Shown here: piece after piece, positions 1-11,891 of the stretch
How positions within the stretch are numbered: the stretch's first letter is position 1
How the letters are laid out: the number at the start of each line of letters is the position of its first letter
NCBI RefSeq assembly: GCF_964019515.1
Contig: NZ_OZ026452.1
Location: forward strand, 1,426,001-1,490,000
Direction of reading: 5' to 3'
DNA: 64,000 nucleotides
From: Serratia symbiotica (Periphyllus acericola)
Lineage (GTDB): Bacteria > Pseudomonadota > Gammaproteobacteria > Enterobacterales > Enterobacteriaceae
Notes under the pieces: model-generated
What the model was told of the DNA's origin: nothing
What the model saw: only the letters and a program-made list of their open reading frames with translations
The model's database searches: none
Program-made: the position numbers and the translations under genes

Positions 1-352
1 CATGACTGGCTGATGGTGACATTTTTCACTTCACCTATAATTTCGCGGCTGTTGCGGTAGCGTATCCATCCCAACTTTGGCAACGATATACGACTATTGG
101 CTTGATTGAGCTTCACACCTTGTGGGTAGCGCAATGCACCATTCTGCACGCGTTTTTTTAAACGGGGGAATGCTGCACGCTTCTGGAAGAAATTATTGTA
201 GCCGCGCTCTAAATCTTTCAGTGACTGCTGCAACGTCTGCAATGGAGATTCTTTAAGCCATTGTGTTTCAGGATCGGATTTCCAATTAATGAGCCATGAG
301 GTCATTTTCGTATTGGTCTTAACTGAAATTTGAAGGCTTGAAGTCGTTTCAT
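1..352 (-). pseudogene. tnpB: IS605-type TnpB (OrfB) RNA-guided nuclease, broken 5' part
   Basis: Read on the minus strand from the ATG at 352, the first residues (MKRLQAFKFQLRP) match the usual N-terminus of IS605-family TnpB. After about 14 codons the match jumps, in another frame, to the region starting TSWLINWKSDPETQW and continues with typical TnpB sequence (LQQSLKDLERGYNNFF, GWIRYRNSREIIGEVKNVT) to the window edge. Roughly 35 codons are missing, and the deletion also shifts the frame. The RuvC catalytic part lies beyond the window. TnpB is an RNA-guided nuclease that promotes retention of its element. This copy is almost certainly inactive, although an ATG at 305 could still start a shortened protein. 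Confidence 0.75.
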
Positions 353-374
353 TATCACTATTATACTTTGGTCT

Positions 375-777
375 ATGACAAAAGAAACCGATATTTGCCG
401 AGGAAGACACTGCATTTTCCTGATGCATGTTCACTTGGTATTCGTTGCCAAGTATCGACGAAAAATATCTGATCAGGATGCCATAGAAAAGCTGCGCTGC
501 TACTTTTCTAGCGTATGTGCTGACTTTGATGTTGAGCTGGTCGAGATGGATGGTGAATGCGATCACGTGCATTTGCTGATTAACTACCCACCAAAGCTGG
601 CAATATCAAACTTGGTCAACAGTCTTAAAGGCGTTTCTAGCAGACTGCTTTGCCGTGACCGCCCCGATATAACCCAGCGCTATTACTACAAAGGTGTTCT
701 GTAGACACCGAGTTATTTTGCAAGTAGTTGCAGTGGTGCGCCGATATTCGATCATACGGCAATACATTGAGCAATAG
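375..777 (+). pseudogene. tnpA: IS200/IS605 TnpA HUH (Y1) transposase, C-terminus lost
   Basis: The open frame 375-704 encodes 109 residues with the family hallmarks: the N-terminal HVHLVFVAKYRR stretch and the HUH metal-binding motif DHVHLLI at about residues 63-69. TnpA proteins are usually 135-150 residues and carry the catalytic tyrosine in a C-terminal helix. Here the Trp codon after KGVL is TAG at 702-704. The remaining family sequence (TPSYFASS..., then SIIRQYIEQ with the nucleophilic Tyr) follows to 777 only after a further frameshift. The truncated product keeps the HUH site but lacks the nucleophile, so it is predicted inactive. Confidence 0.8.
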
Positions 778-912
778 CAAACACCCAGTTAGTCGGAAAA
801 CCGCGCCTTATATCCTCGCCATTAAGGACGGGGCTTTACGGCGCACCAGGTAAAAACGTGGCAGCATTCCCCCGCAGCTGGTGCTATGTTTCGGCCTGGT
901 TGGCGTGTTGCG

Positions 913-1020
913 CGGCGAAAAATTTATACCCGTCATACGTTAAGTTGCCTATGCGTGAGCTTTCCTCGCTCACCCCAGTTACTGACGGGTGTCTGCTCCT
1001 GGGGATTAATGCACCTCATC
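913..1020. repeat. ERIC (IRU) intergenic repeat, partial
   Basis: The stretch contains the ERIC landmarks: an end resembling TATACCCGTCATAC, the CTCGCTCACCCCAGT segment and the GCTCCTGGGGATT segment. The far side diverges after about 1012, so the copy is incomplete. No credible gene is seen between 778 and 1249. Confidence 0.6.
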
Positions 1021-1074
1021 CTTGAGGTTCAGCCTGCGGCCCCGCGCAAGCGTTTTTCAAATCGGTATCCGACC

Positions 1075-1092
1075 GATTTATTCAACAAAGCC
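1075..1092. repeat. Solo IS903 terminal inverted repeat (18 bp)
   Basis: These 18 bases are an exact reverse complement of the canonical IS903 terminal repeat GGCTTTGTTGAATAAATC. No transposase sequence flanks them, so this is a remnant left after loss of the element body. Confidence 0.6.
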
Positions 1093-1249
1093 ATAGATTG
1101 CATGAAAAAACAGCAAATGATGGTTCCCTATTATAGCGGCGCTTGATATCCCGATGACCCCTTGCAGATTTATAATTTGATGTGCGATTAAAATACGTCC
1201 ATACAGAAAAAAACCGACTGAGAGCCGGCGAGTTCATTTTTATTCGCGC

Positions 1250-1873
1250 TTATTTTTGTTGGCTGAGGAATTTGACCACATCGGCAAACTGCTTCACGTA
1301 GGCATCCATTGAGCTGGTGTCCAGGCCGTCATTTTTGACCATGTATTTGCCGTTAACAAATACGGCTGGAACGCCACGTAGCTGGAGATCTTCTGCAGCT
1401 TTCTCCTGTTGAACCACAAAAGATTTTACTACAAAGCTATTCAAAGCAGCATCGTAATCCGCCGCGCTCACGTCGGCTTTTACAAACACACTGCGGATAT
1501 CATCAGAGGTCTTTAGAGTCTGGGTTTTCTGCACCGCTTCAAACATCAACGGGCCGACCTTGTCTTCCACACCCAACGCCATCGCAACAGCCCAAGCTTG
1601 AGTTAGCGGTTTGCCCAGTGGCCCTAGGAACTCAACATGGTATCTGGCGATTTTGTTGTCAGCAGGTAGTGCCTTTTTCACGTTCTCAGAAACATGATAA
1701 ATCTGCTCAAACTGATAGCAGTGCGAGCAGTAGAAGGAAAAAAACTCCAGTATCTGTGGCTCGCCAGTCACTGGCTTGTCCAGGGTAACGTACTGAGCAC
1801 CATCGCTGAACTGCGCAGCCATGGCACTTAATGCCATTGCCATGCCAACGAGCGCCAACCAAATTTTCTTCAT
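1250..1873 (-). CDS. dsbA: DsbA, periplasmic thiol:disulfide oxidoreductase (with CSHC active site)
   Basis: This 207-residue protein has the usual DsbA length. It starts with a signal peptide ([20 protein letters not shown]), followed by a thioredoxin fold with inserted helical domain. The cis-Pro loop GVPAVFVNG lies near residue 170. DsbA oxidises cysteine pairs of exported proteins and is re-oxidised by DsbB. The active site reads FYCSHCYQF, whereas E. coli and most enterobacterial DsbA have CPHC; a Pro-to-Ser change (TCG codon) should alter its redox potential. The gene lies 47 bp downstream of the decayed srkA, as in E. coli, and is the only intact gene of its former cluster. The start is fixed by the signal peptide. 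Confidence 0.95.
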   Translation of the reverse strand: MKKIWLALVGMAMALSAMAAQFSDGAQYVTLDKPVTGEPQILEFFSFYCSHCYQFEQIYHVSENVKKALPADNKIARYHVEFLGPLGKPLTQAWAVAMALGVEDKVGPLMFEAVQKTQTLKTSDDIRSVFVKADVSAADYDAALNSFVVKSFVVQQEKAAEDLQLRGVPAVFVNGKYMVKNDGLDTSSMDAYVKQFADVVKFLSQQK

Positions 1874-1920
1874 AAGACTTAACTCTCCATTATGTTAAAG
1901 CTTCAATACATTGGCGTCAG

Positions 1921-2869
1921 CTATAGAGGAGGCTCCTGCAACAGCTTAAGCTGTTCGGTGAAAGCCGCCATCTGATATAACCAAAAATCAGACGCTGCCA
2001 TCCACGGAAAATTTTTAGGGAAAGCTGGATCATACCAACGGCGAGCGATCCAGGCCAGATAGTACACCATACGAATTGCCCACAGCGGCTCTATCAATGC
2101 TAGCTCACGATGATCGAACTCGGCAAACTTGGCGTAAGCTTCCAGCAAAAGATCTAACTGCATCAAACGATCACTGCGCTCGCCGTGAAATAGCATCCAC
2201 AGATCCTGTATCGCCGGGCCGTTACGGGCATTATCAAGATCGATAAATAGCGGGCCATCACGCCACAGGATATTGCCTGGATGGCAATCACCGTGCAAAC
2301 GGCGCGGTTGCCAGCCCAACTGCCATGTCCAACGCCTGCAAAAAAACATTGCGTTGCATATTTGGCAACAGCTCGCAGCTTGCCAAAACCTGACTCGGCG
2401 CAGTGAGATACTCTTCAATGCCCATCGTCAGACGCTTGGCAAACAGACGCTCACCACCCACCTGATGAATGCGTCCTAGAAAGCGGCCTACCCATTCCAA
2501 TTGATCCAGATTGTCGATCTCATACTGACGCCCGCCCACTCTGGGGAATACGGTAAAGAAGAAACCGCCATAGCTATGTAGCGTATTACCCTGTAGTACC
2601 AGTGGCGCTACCGCCGGGATCTCCGTCTGAACCAGATCCAGGGCAAATTGATGTTCTTCACCAATTTGCTGAGCACTCCAGCGCTCCGGGAGATAAAACT
2701 TCACCACATAGCGTTTACGTTTACGGTCTTCGCCCATAAACTGGTAGACGCGGTTCTCATAGCTGTTCAGCGCCGTCAGCCCGGAATCAACACGCAACCC
2801 AACCTCTTCGAGCGCGTCCATAACCAGATCGGGATATAGGGTTTAAAAATTAAAAGTAGAGTTATTCAT
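1921..2869 (-). pseudogene. srkA: SrkA (RdoA/YihE) stress-response Ser/Thr kinase, decayed
   Basis: The minus strand retains most of SrkA, a 328-residue stress-response kinase of the APH-like fold encoded just upstream of dsbA. From the ancestral ATG at 2869 the reading is MNNSTFNF then TAA, a nonsense at codon 9. The frame continues past an internal ATG at 2821 with LNSYENRVYQFMGED and VVKFYLPERW. Near 2300-2330 a deletion of roughly 30 bp with frameshift removes the linker before the catalytic loop. The loop RLHGDCHPGNILW and the metal-binding LFIDLDNARNGPAIQDLW follow in a different frame and run to the normal C-terminus LKLLQEPPL. ATP-binding and catalytic halves are therefore separated, and no functional kinase is expected. 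Confidence 0.9.
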
Positions 2870-2908
2870 AACGTTCCACAGGTAATGTTTCTTTGCATCG
2901 CATAAAAA

Positions 2909-3150
2909 CTAATCTTTGATAACCCCAGGAGCACGTAACGGCGTCGTTTTAAAATCTTCTTCGTAATCTTTGCTCAGACCAGGGATTTATTCCGTGCCAG
3001 CACCTACCACGTATTTTCAAGATGATAGATAAGGATATCATCACTCAACTTGGACAACTTTTGCAAAAGTTGAATCAGATTGAGCTCGGAATCATCCTGC
3101 CGGGCGGGGTGAAATAGCCCGATCAGCTCGTTTGCACCATGCGTTTTCAT
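2909..3150 (-). pseudogene. yihD: YihD family small protein, decayed
   Basis: The start [32 protein letters not shown] matches the N-terminus of YihD, an 89-residue protein of unknown function that precedes srkA in E. coli. About ten residues are missing in frame after LLQKL. The frame resumes with [10 protein letters not shown] and is then shifted. The last part (KDYEEDFKT...GVIKD, stop at 2909-2911) is readable only in another frame that contains an extra stop. Its position between mobA and srkA supports the identification. It is a pseudogene, and the ancestral function remains unknown. Confidence 0.75.
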
Positions 3151-3299
3151 ATCAGTATCGTCCAGTGGTTTGAATAAAAACACAAAGTAATAGGCATTAT
3201 CAATGAAGTGAAAGAAGCAGCTTGTCAATAAAGGTAAAAACTGATGTTACATCAACTTTAGCGTTACAATCAGCATATTAACAAAATAGGATGATAAAT

Positions 3300-3894
3300 A
3301 TGCATCAAGAAATTAGCGGAGTAATTCTGGCTGGTGGTCGGGGGGCATGCGTATAGGTGGTGAAGATAAAGGCTTAGTGCCGATAGGAGGCATCACCCTT
3401 TATCAATATGTACTGGCCCGACTGCGATCACAGGTAAGTTCAATCGCCATCAGCGCTAACCGCAAACAGGCGCGCTATCAGGCAAGTGGCCTGCTGGTGA
3501 TTGGCGATTTGACGCCCGATTTCTCCTGCCCGCTAGCCGGTATGCTTGCCGGGCTGTAACAGGCTACCAGCGAATGGGTAGCATTTGTACCCTGTGATGT
3601 ACCCGATTTTCAAACTACGCTGATCGAACAGTTCTGGCTGCAAAAAAGTACCTCTTTGGCCACCTACGCCAGTGACGGAGAACGTGACCACCCCACACTG
3701 GCACTACTACACACCAGTTTGGCAACGAAGTTGGCCGATTATTTAGCTCAGGGTAAGTGCAAGCCGATGCTTTTTAGGAAAAGCATCGGCGCACAACAAG
3801 TCATTTCAAAGGACAACAGTCGGCCTTCCACAAGCTCAATACCCCGGAAGATGTCCAGCACTGGCAGATGCAGCAAGGTCTGCACAATGAATAA
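3300..3894 (+). pseudogene. mobA: MobA, molybdenum cofactor guanylyltransferase, decayed
   Basis: MobA transfers GMP to molybdopterin to form the guanine dinucleotide cofactor. The start MHQEISGVILAGGRG carries the nucleotide-binding LAGG signature. A frameshift within the G-rich codons at about 3340-3347 follows; the next frame gives MRIGGEDKGLVPIGG and SANRKQARYQASGLLVIGD. A TAA at about 3557-3559 interrupts PLAGMLAGL, and the frame continues with FVPCDVPDF and DGERDHPTLALL. A second frameshift near 3750-3800 precedes the C-terminal HKLNTPEDVQHWQ. At least three lesions make a working enzyme very unlikely. The end overlaps the mobB start, as in intact mobAB operons. Confidence 0.88.
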
Positions 3895-4210
3895 TTCACT
3901 CCCTCCTATACTGGCCATTGGTGCCTATTGTTGAGCAGGGAAAACAACTCTACTTAAACAATTAATTCCATTGCTTAAGCAGCGACAGGTGAGAATCGGG
4001 TTAATCAAGCATACCCATCACAATGTAGATGTCGATATTCCGGGCAAAGACAGCTAAGAATTACGCAAAGCAGGTGCCGACCAGACGTTGGTAGCCAGCG
4101 TTCGCCGCTGGGCATTGATGACTGAAACGTCGGATCAGCAACCGATGGATCTGCGCTATCTAGCCAGTCGCTTTGATATCAGCAAGGTAGATCTGATTCT
4201 GGTGGAGGGG
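3887..4210 (+). pseudogene. mobB: MobB, molybdopterin-guanine dinucleotide accessory GTPase, nonsense-mutated and cut by an IS
   Basis: Reading from ATG 3887 gives MNNSLPPILAIGAYC, then TGA within the P-loop (normally SGTGKTT; here stop-AGKTT), then LLKQLIPLLKQRQVRIGLIKHTHHNVDVDIPGKDS. A TAA follows at the expected Tyr, then ELRKAGADQTLVASVRRWALMTE and FDISKVDLILVEG. IS903 copy A begins immediately after VEG, so the last third of the protein (about 60-70 residues) is missing. MobB binds GTP and assists MobA. Together with broken mobA this removes the guanine-dinucleotide branch of molybdenum cofactor synthesis, at least at this locus. Confidence 0.87.
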
Positions 4211-5181
4211 GGCGTTGTTGAATAAATCGAACTTTTGGCCGGCACAAGGATCAGATCACTCTCCTTCTGTCAAAATAGCGACATTCCGTGGCCTAGCAAA
4301 AGTTCAACATCATCAACTGGAAGGCTTACAATAATGCCCTTATCACTCGGGGTTCACTCACTTTCTCGGTGGATGAAACGGCACGTCACGCCTGGTACTG
4401 CGAGGCAAAACCTTCTCTGCGTGGTCGCCCACCACATTATTCCGATATGGCAATCACCAGCGTATTGATGCTGAAACGGATTTTCGGCCTGACACTTCGC
4501 GCCCTCCAGCGCTTCGTCTACTCCATTGTCACACTGATCAAAGTGCCGTTGAACTGCCCGGACGACACCTGCATCAGTAAGCGGGCAAAGTCCGGCCATG
4601 TCCCGTTTAAAACCCCAACGCCAGGTGAAATTGCGCACCTCATTATCGACTTTAGCGGGCTCAACGTGTTGGGTGAAGGTGAGTGGATGGCAAAAAATAC
4701 GGTCAGGAAAAACGGCGGATCTGGCAAAAACTGCATTTGGCCGTAGATACAGAAACACATGAGGTCATCTGTGCTGACCTTTCTTTGAGCAATGTCACCG
4801 ATACCGAAGCCTTCCCAGGTCTCATCCGTCAGAGGTACCGTAACATCAAAGTCGCCTCGGCGGATCTGGCTTAGGATACGCGAGTGAGTCATGATGAGTT
4901 AAGGGGCAAGAAGCTCAAGGCGTTAATACCGCCCAGCAGCGGAGCCCGTTATTGGTCGGCAGACTATGCAGAGCGAAATCAAGCGGTGGCGAACCAGCGC
5001 CTTACCGGAGACAACACACGGTGGAAAAGTATGACAGGCTGCCACCGACGTTCGATAGCCGAAACAGCGATGTGCATTAAACAAGATGACGCTCGCCGGT
5101 ATGCCAGAAAGTGTACGCCTTGCCTGAAAGCTGCCCATTCAGGGGACTCTTTATTCCAAATCCGATTTATTCAACAAAGCC
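4211..5181 (+). mobile_element. IS903-type insertion sequence (IS5 family), copy A
   Basis: The ends read GGCGTTGTTGAATAAATC at the left and the complement of GGCTTTGTTGAATAAATC at the right; the latter is the canonical IS903 terminal repeat. The length is 971 bp against about 1057 for IS903. The flanking nonamers GTGGAGGGG and GAGCAAACG differ. The left flank is mobB and the right flank is metA, so the element now sits at a rearrangement junction and not in a simple insertion site. Confidence 0.88.
4288..5127 (+). pseudogene. IS903-type DDE transposase, copy A, defective
   Basis: The frame begins at GTG 4288 and hits TAG at codon 3. It then encodes IS5/IS903-group sequence: FNITNWKAYNNALIT, GEIAHLIIDFSGLNV with catalytic Asp121, and SADLA with Asp193. 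A frameshift near 4690 and the family-wide TAG at 4872-4874 interrupt it. The third catalytic residue survives in RRSIAETAM, but a deletion directly after it removes about 90 bp. Catalytic numbering follows IS903. Confidence 0.85.
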
Positions 5182-5355
5182 GAGCAAACGTAAAAACTGG
5201 TTTTCTGTCTCGATCTTCTTTGGCATCAGATTCAGGAGCAGCACTTTCAACGACCTGATTTCTTGTGTTTTTGCCCGAGAAGATGTCATTACAAAGACAT
5301 TCTCATTACGCAAGAAACTCACCGTGGATAGCTCATCATGAACACTAATCGGCAT
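5182..5355 (-). pseudogene. metA: MetA homoserine O-succinyltransferase, 5' stump cut by IS copy A
   Basis: The minus strand from ATG 5355 encodes the MetA N-terminus: [50 protein letters not shown] and NQFLRLL. The IS903 right end then replaces the sequence. Only about 58 of roughly 309 codons remain, without the catalytic Cys-His-Glu region. MetA makes O-succinylhomoserine, the first committed step of methionine synthesis. A second copy elsewhere cannot be excluded. In E. coli metA lies downstream of rrnE in the same direction; here too it follows 5S in the same direction. Confidence 0.88.
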
Positions 5356-5371
5356 TACTTGACTCTTACAT

Positions 5372-5395
5372 ATCCACTTGGATGTTTAGCTATCT
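5372..5395 (-). promoter_or_regulatory. Possible degenerate MetJ operator upstream of metA
   Basis: On the minus strand, adjacent octamers AGATAGCT and AAACATCC resemble the met-box consensus AGACGTCT at about five of eight positions each. They lie 17-40 bp upstream of the metA start. Location supports a MetJ site; the match is weak. Confidence 0.3.
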
Positions 5396-5733
5396 ATATA
5401 CCTAAGCATAGCGTTTTTAAAAATGGATGTCGCGTAATCAGTTGGAAGGTGAAAAAATTTCATCGCTGTGGTGCCAGGTAGAAATCGGCAGTTTTTTCAA
5501 GGCAGAAAAATCAAGAGGCCTCCTCACGAATGGCCACTTGGCTTAATTGATACCAGCAGTATTACAGCTCATTCTAAACTCACACCTAGCGGATCGCCGC
5601 AGGCGAACGCCCGTCAGCGGGCTTTCCTGCTCACTTCCCTTCAGCTCGCTGTCAAGCAACGCCTAAAGTGTTCCCGACTCTTTCGTTTCACCTGCACAGG
5701 ATCAGGCCGTTGACTCTCGGTAACACACAAAGC
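5396..5733. other. Non-coding stretch between metA stump and 5S rRNA terminator
   Basis: No frame gives a recognisable protein. The only structure noted is the GC-rich segment at about 5580-5715, which I could not identify. In E. coli yjaA and yjaB occupy the interval between rrfE and metA; I see no remnant of them. Confidence 0.5.
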
Positions 5734-5765
5734 AAGAAGCCCCATGCTTACGCATGAGGCTTTCT
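5734..5765 (-). terminator. Rho-independent terminator of the rRNA operon
   Basis: The minus strand forms the stem GAAAGCCTCATGCG/CGCATGGGGCTTC-like with loop TAA, directly after 5S rRNA. Confidence 0.75.
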
Positions 5766-5775
5766 ACCTTATTTG

Positions 5776-5896
5776 ATGCCTGGCAGTGTCCTACTCTCAC
5801 ATGGGGAGGCCCCACACTACCATCGGCGCTACGGCGTTTCACTGCTGAGTTCGGCATGGTATTCAGGTGGGGCCACCGCGCTATCGCCGCCAGGCA
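5776..5896 (-). rRNA. rrf: 5S ribosomal RNA
   Basis: The minus strand begins TGCCTGGCGGC and ends CTGCCAGGCAT, which pair to form helix I. The core CACCTGA...CCATGCCGAACTCAG and CGCCGATGGTAGTGTGGGG are typical enterobacterial 5S sequence. The length is about 121 nt. It follows 23S by about 100 bp and precedes a terminator. Confidence 0.95.
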
Positions 5897-5999
5897 AAGT
5901 CTGTTTTATTCTCGGCCGTTACTGACGTAACCACCAGAACCAATCTCGGAACTTGCTGAAAATAACCTACCCCTGCCTCTAACACACCTTCGGTGTTGT

Positions 6000-8906
<2,907 letters not shown>

Positions 8907-9037
8907 TTACAACCCGAAGGTGTCTCACTTCGCATTGCAAACAGGTGAGTATCACTATGACAACTTGACCCTTACCCCAATACATCTATGCAGGGGATAA
9001 GTTTCAGCCGTCATTTTTCAATTTTCAGCTTGTTCCA

Positions 9038-9051
9038 GATTGTTAAAGAGC
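9038..9051 (-). promoter_or_regulatory. Spacer boxA antitermination site
   Basis: The minus strand reads GCTCTTTAACAATC between tRNA-Glu and 23S, matching the rrn boxA bound by NusB/NusE. Confidence 0.6.
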
Positions 9052-9122
9052 ACTGTTTCAGGCCCGACTCGCAAGTTAGCTTAAAGAGAGTCGGTGATAA
9101 TGTCTTTCACTAATTATCACAA

Positions 9123-9198
9123 TGGCGTCCCCAAGGGGATTCGAACCCCTGTTACAGCCGTGAAAGGGCGGTGTCCTGGGCCTCTAGACGATGGGGAC
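9123..9198 (-). tRNA. gltT-like: tRNA-Glu (anticodon UUC)
   Basis: The 76-nt minus-strand sequence GTCCCCATCGTCTAGAGGCC... carries the TTC anticodon in CCCTTTCACGG, the T-loop GGTTCGAATCC and an encoded CCA end. The acceptor stem GTCCCC/GGGGAC is perfect. It lies in the 16S-23S spacer. Spacers with a single tRNA-Glu occur in E. coli rrnB, C, E and G, whereas rrnA, which is flanked by hemG, has tRNA-Ile and tRNA-Ala. Confidence 0.95.
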
Positions 9199-9384
9199 AC
9201 AGCAATCGCTTGGCAAATCGCTGATTGGCTATTTCCGTTTAAAGGCGCGACTCTGCTGGCAGAGTCAGGCAGCTACGGTGTAGCCGCCCAGTCGCCTCTA
9301 GCGACTTTCGGCAAAAGGGTTTTCTGCTCGCTACTTTCATCAGACAATCTGTGTGAGCACGCCACACAAGTCAATATCTTTCGG

Positions 9385-10926
<1,542 letters not shown>

Positions 10927-11081
10927 GAAAGCTTGATATGCTTCAACGTGTGAAGCGCTGCTTAAAGATTTACTGCATGAATGTTACTTTAGTTAGTCAC
11001 TCTTCAAGACTTGATATTTTTTCGTCCCAGAAAGGAAGGACGGGATATTGTCTTGTGGAGTGCCCACACAGATTGTCTGAT

Positions 11082-11096
11082 AAATTGTTAAAGAGC
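11082..11096 (-). promoter_or_regulatory. Leader boxA antitermination site of the rRNA operon
   Basis: The minus strand reads GCTCTTTAACAATTT between P2 and 16S, the classic rrn leader boxA. Confidence 0.7.
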
Positions 11097-11137
11097 GGTG
11101 GGTCAGCCGCAGCACAGCGGCAAGCTTGAGGTGGCGT

Positions 11138-11165
11138 ATACTACGCTTTTCCTTTGAAGAGTCAA
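11138..11165 (-). promoter_or_regulatory. rRNA operon promoter P2
   Basis: The minus strand has TTGACT, a 16-bp spacer and TAGTAT, in the position and form of rrn P2. Confidence 0.75.
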
Positions 11166-11236
11166 GCTATTATTTTGACTTTTCCCTTACTTATCCGGCG
11201 GCGTAGCTGCCGAAATACCGGGTTAGTAGGGGCCGC

Positions 11237-11266
11237 ATTATAGGGCGCGTTTTCATCAGGCCGCAA
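11237..11266 (-). promoter_or_regulatory. rRNA operon promoter P1
   Basis: The minus strand has TTGCGG, an 18-bp spacer and TATAAT, followed by a GC-rich GCGGCCCC discriminator typical of stringently controlled rrn P1. It lies about 100 bp upstream of P2. Confidence 0.75.
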
Positions 11267-11301
11267 CACCTAAATGTAAAAAAATTTTCAAGCGCGTTTT
11301 T

Positions 11302-11868
11302 TTAAGCAAGAGGAGTGAAAGTGACGCATTTAGGTCGCTTTTCGTACTTAATCTGGCTAAAATCCTGAGCAAAGCGTTCGACTTGCTGCCAATCCGTGTA
11401 CTCTACTTCCTTGCTGGTATCCGTTTCTCCGCCCGTCATACACATAATGAATTGAATCATGATGCGATCGAACCATCGATAGCGCGGATAACGTAGCGCT
11501 CCAGCAAACACCATACTTTGTTTTGGCTGCCAAGGTGAGGCAAGCAGAAATTTACGGGTATAGACATTAGTCTGTAGTGAACGCTTTTCCGGTTTACGGG
11601 CCGTCAGGTTGACGGCAAAAAATGCACTTGGCATTTGGTTCAACTGCTCTGCACGATGCCTCACAAATTTATCCAAAGCCGAATTAAAATGGCCATAGCG
11701 TATGGAAGCGCCGATCATAACCTGCTGATACTGGCTAAGGTCAACGTTCTCTGCTTGCAACAGATCAATGACCTCACAATAAAGTCTGTCCTGCAATTTG
11801 CTTGCTATATAAGAAGCAATAGACAGTGTCTGCCCATCACGACCTGAATAAAGTATAAGTGCTTTCAT
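11302..11868 (-). CDS. hemG: HemG, menaquinone-dependent protoporphyrinogen IX dehydrogenase
   Basis: This flavodoxin-like protein of 188 residues oxidises protoporphyrinogen IX to protoporphyrin IX at the inner membrane, the penultimate step of haem synthesis. The N-terminus MKALILYSGRDGQT carries the FMN phosphate-binding loop. IGASIRYGH, ARKPEKRSLQTN, ALRYPRYRWFDR and TGGETDTSKEVEYTDW are strongly conserved with E. coli HemG. I chose ATG 11868 over an upstream in-frame codon at 11895 because it gives the family N-terminus. It lies 23 bp after trkH and upstream of rrn, as in E. coli rrnA. It appears intact. Confidence 0.95.
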   Translation of the reverse strand: MKALILYSGRDGQTLSIASYIASKLQDRLYCEVIDLLQAENVDLSQYQQVMIGASIRYGHFNSALDKFVRHRAEQLNQMPSAFFAVNLTARKPEKRSLQTNVYTRKFLLASPWQPKQSMVFAGALRYPRYRWFDRIMIQFIMCMTGGETDTSKEVEYTDWQQVERFAQDFSQIKYEKRPKCVTFTPLA

Positions 11869-11891
11869 GACGTTACTCGTTAATGTCAGGA

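Larger units (their letters stand above)
1..845. mobile_element. Decayed IS200/IS605-type element (divergent tnpB and tnpA), left side cut by the window edge
   Basis: Two divergent reading frames, a TnpB-like one on the minus strand and a TnpA-like HUH transposase on the plus strand, are arranged as in IS605-type elements. A GC-rich imperfect hairpin at about 808-843, just beyond tnpA, resembles the subterminal hairpins that mark the ends of this family; the exact end is inferred. Both genes carry inactivating lesions, so the element should not transpose by itself. Confidence 0.75.

Noticed and set aside
886..1146. 86-codon frame spanning the ERIC repeat and solo IS end
   Set aside because: It is composed of two unrelated non-coding repeats and has no family match.
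4354..4758. Long minus-strand frames opposite every IS903 transposase (about 135-179 codons)
   Set aside because: They recur in each IS copy because the antisense frame of this transposase is open. They have no family resemblance or start signals and are shadows.
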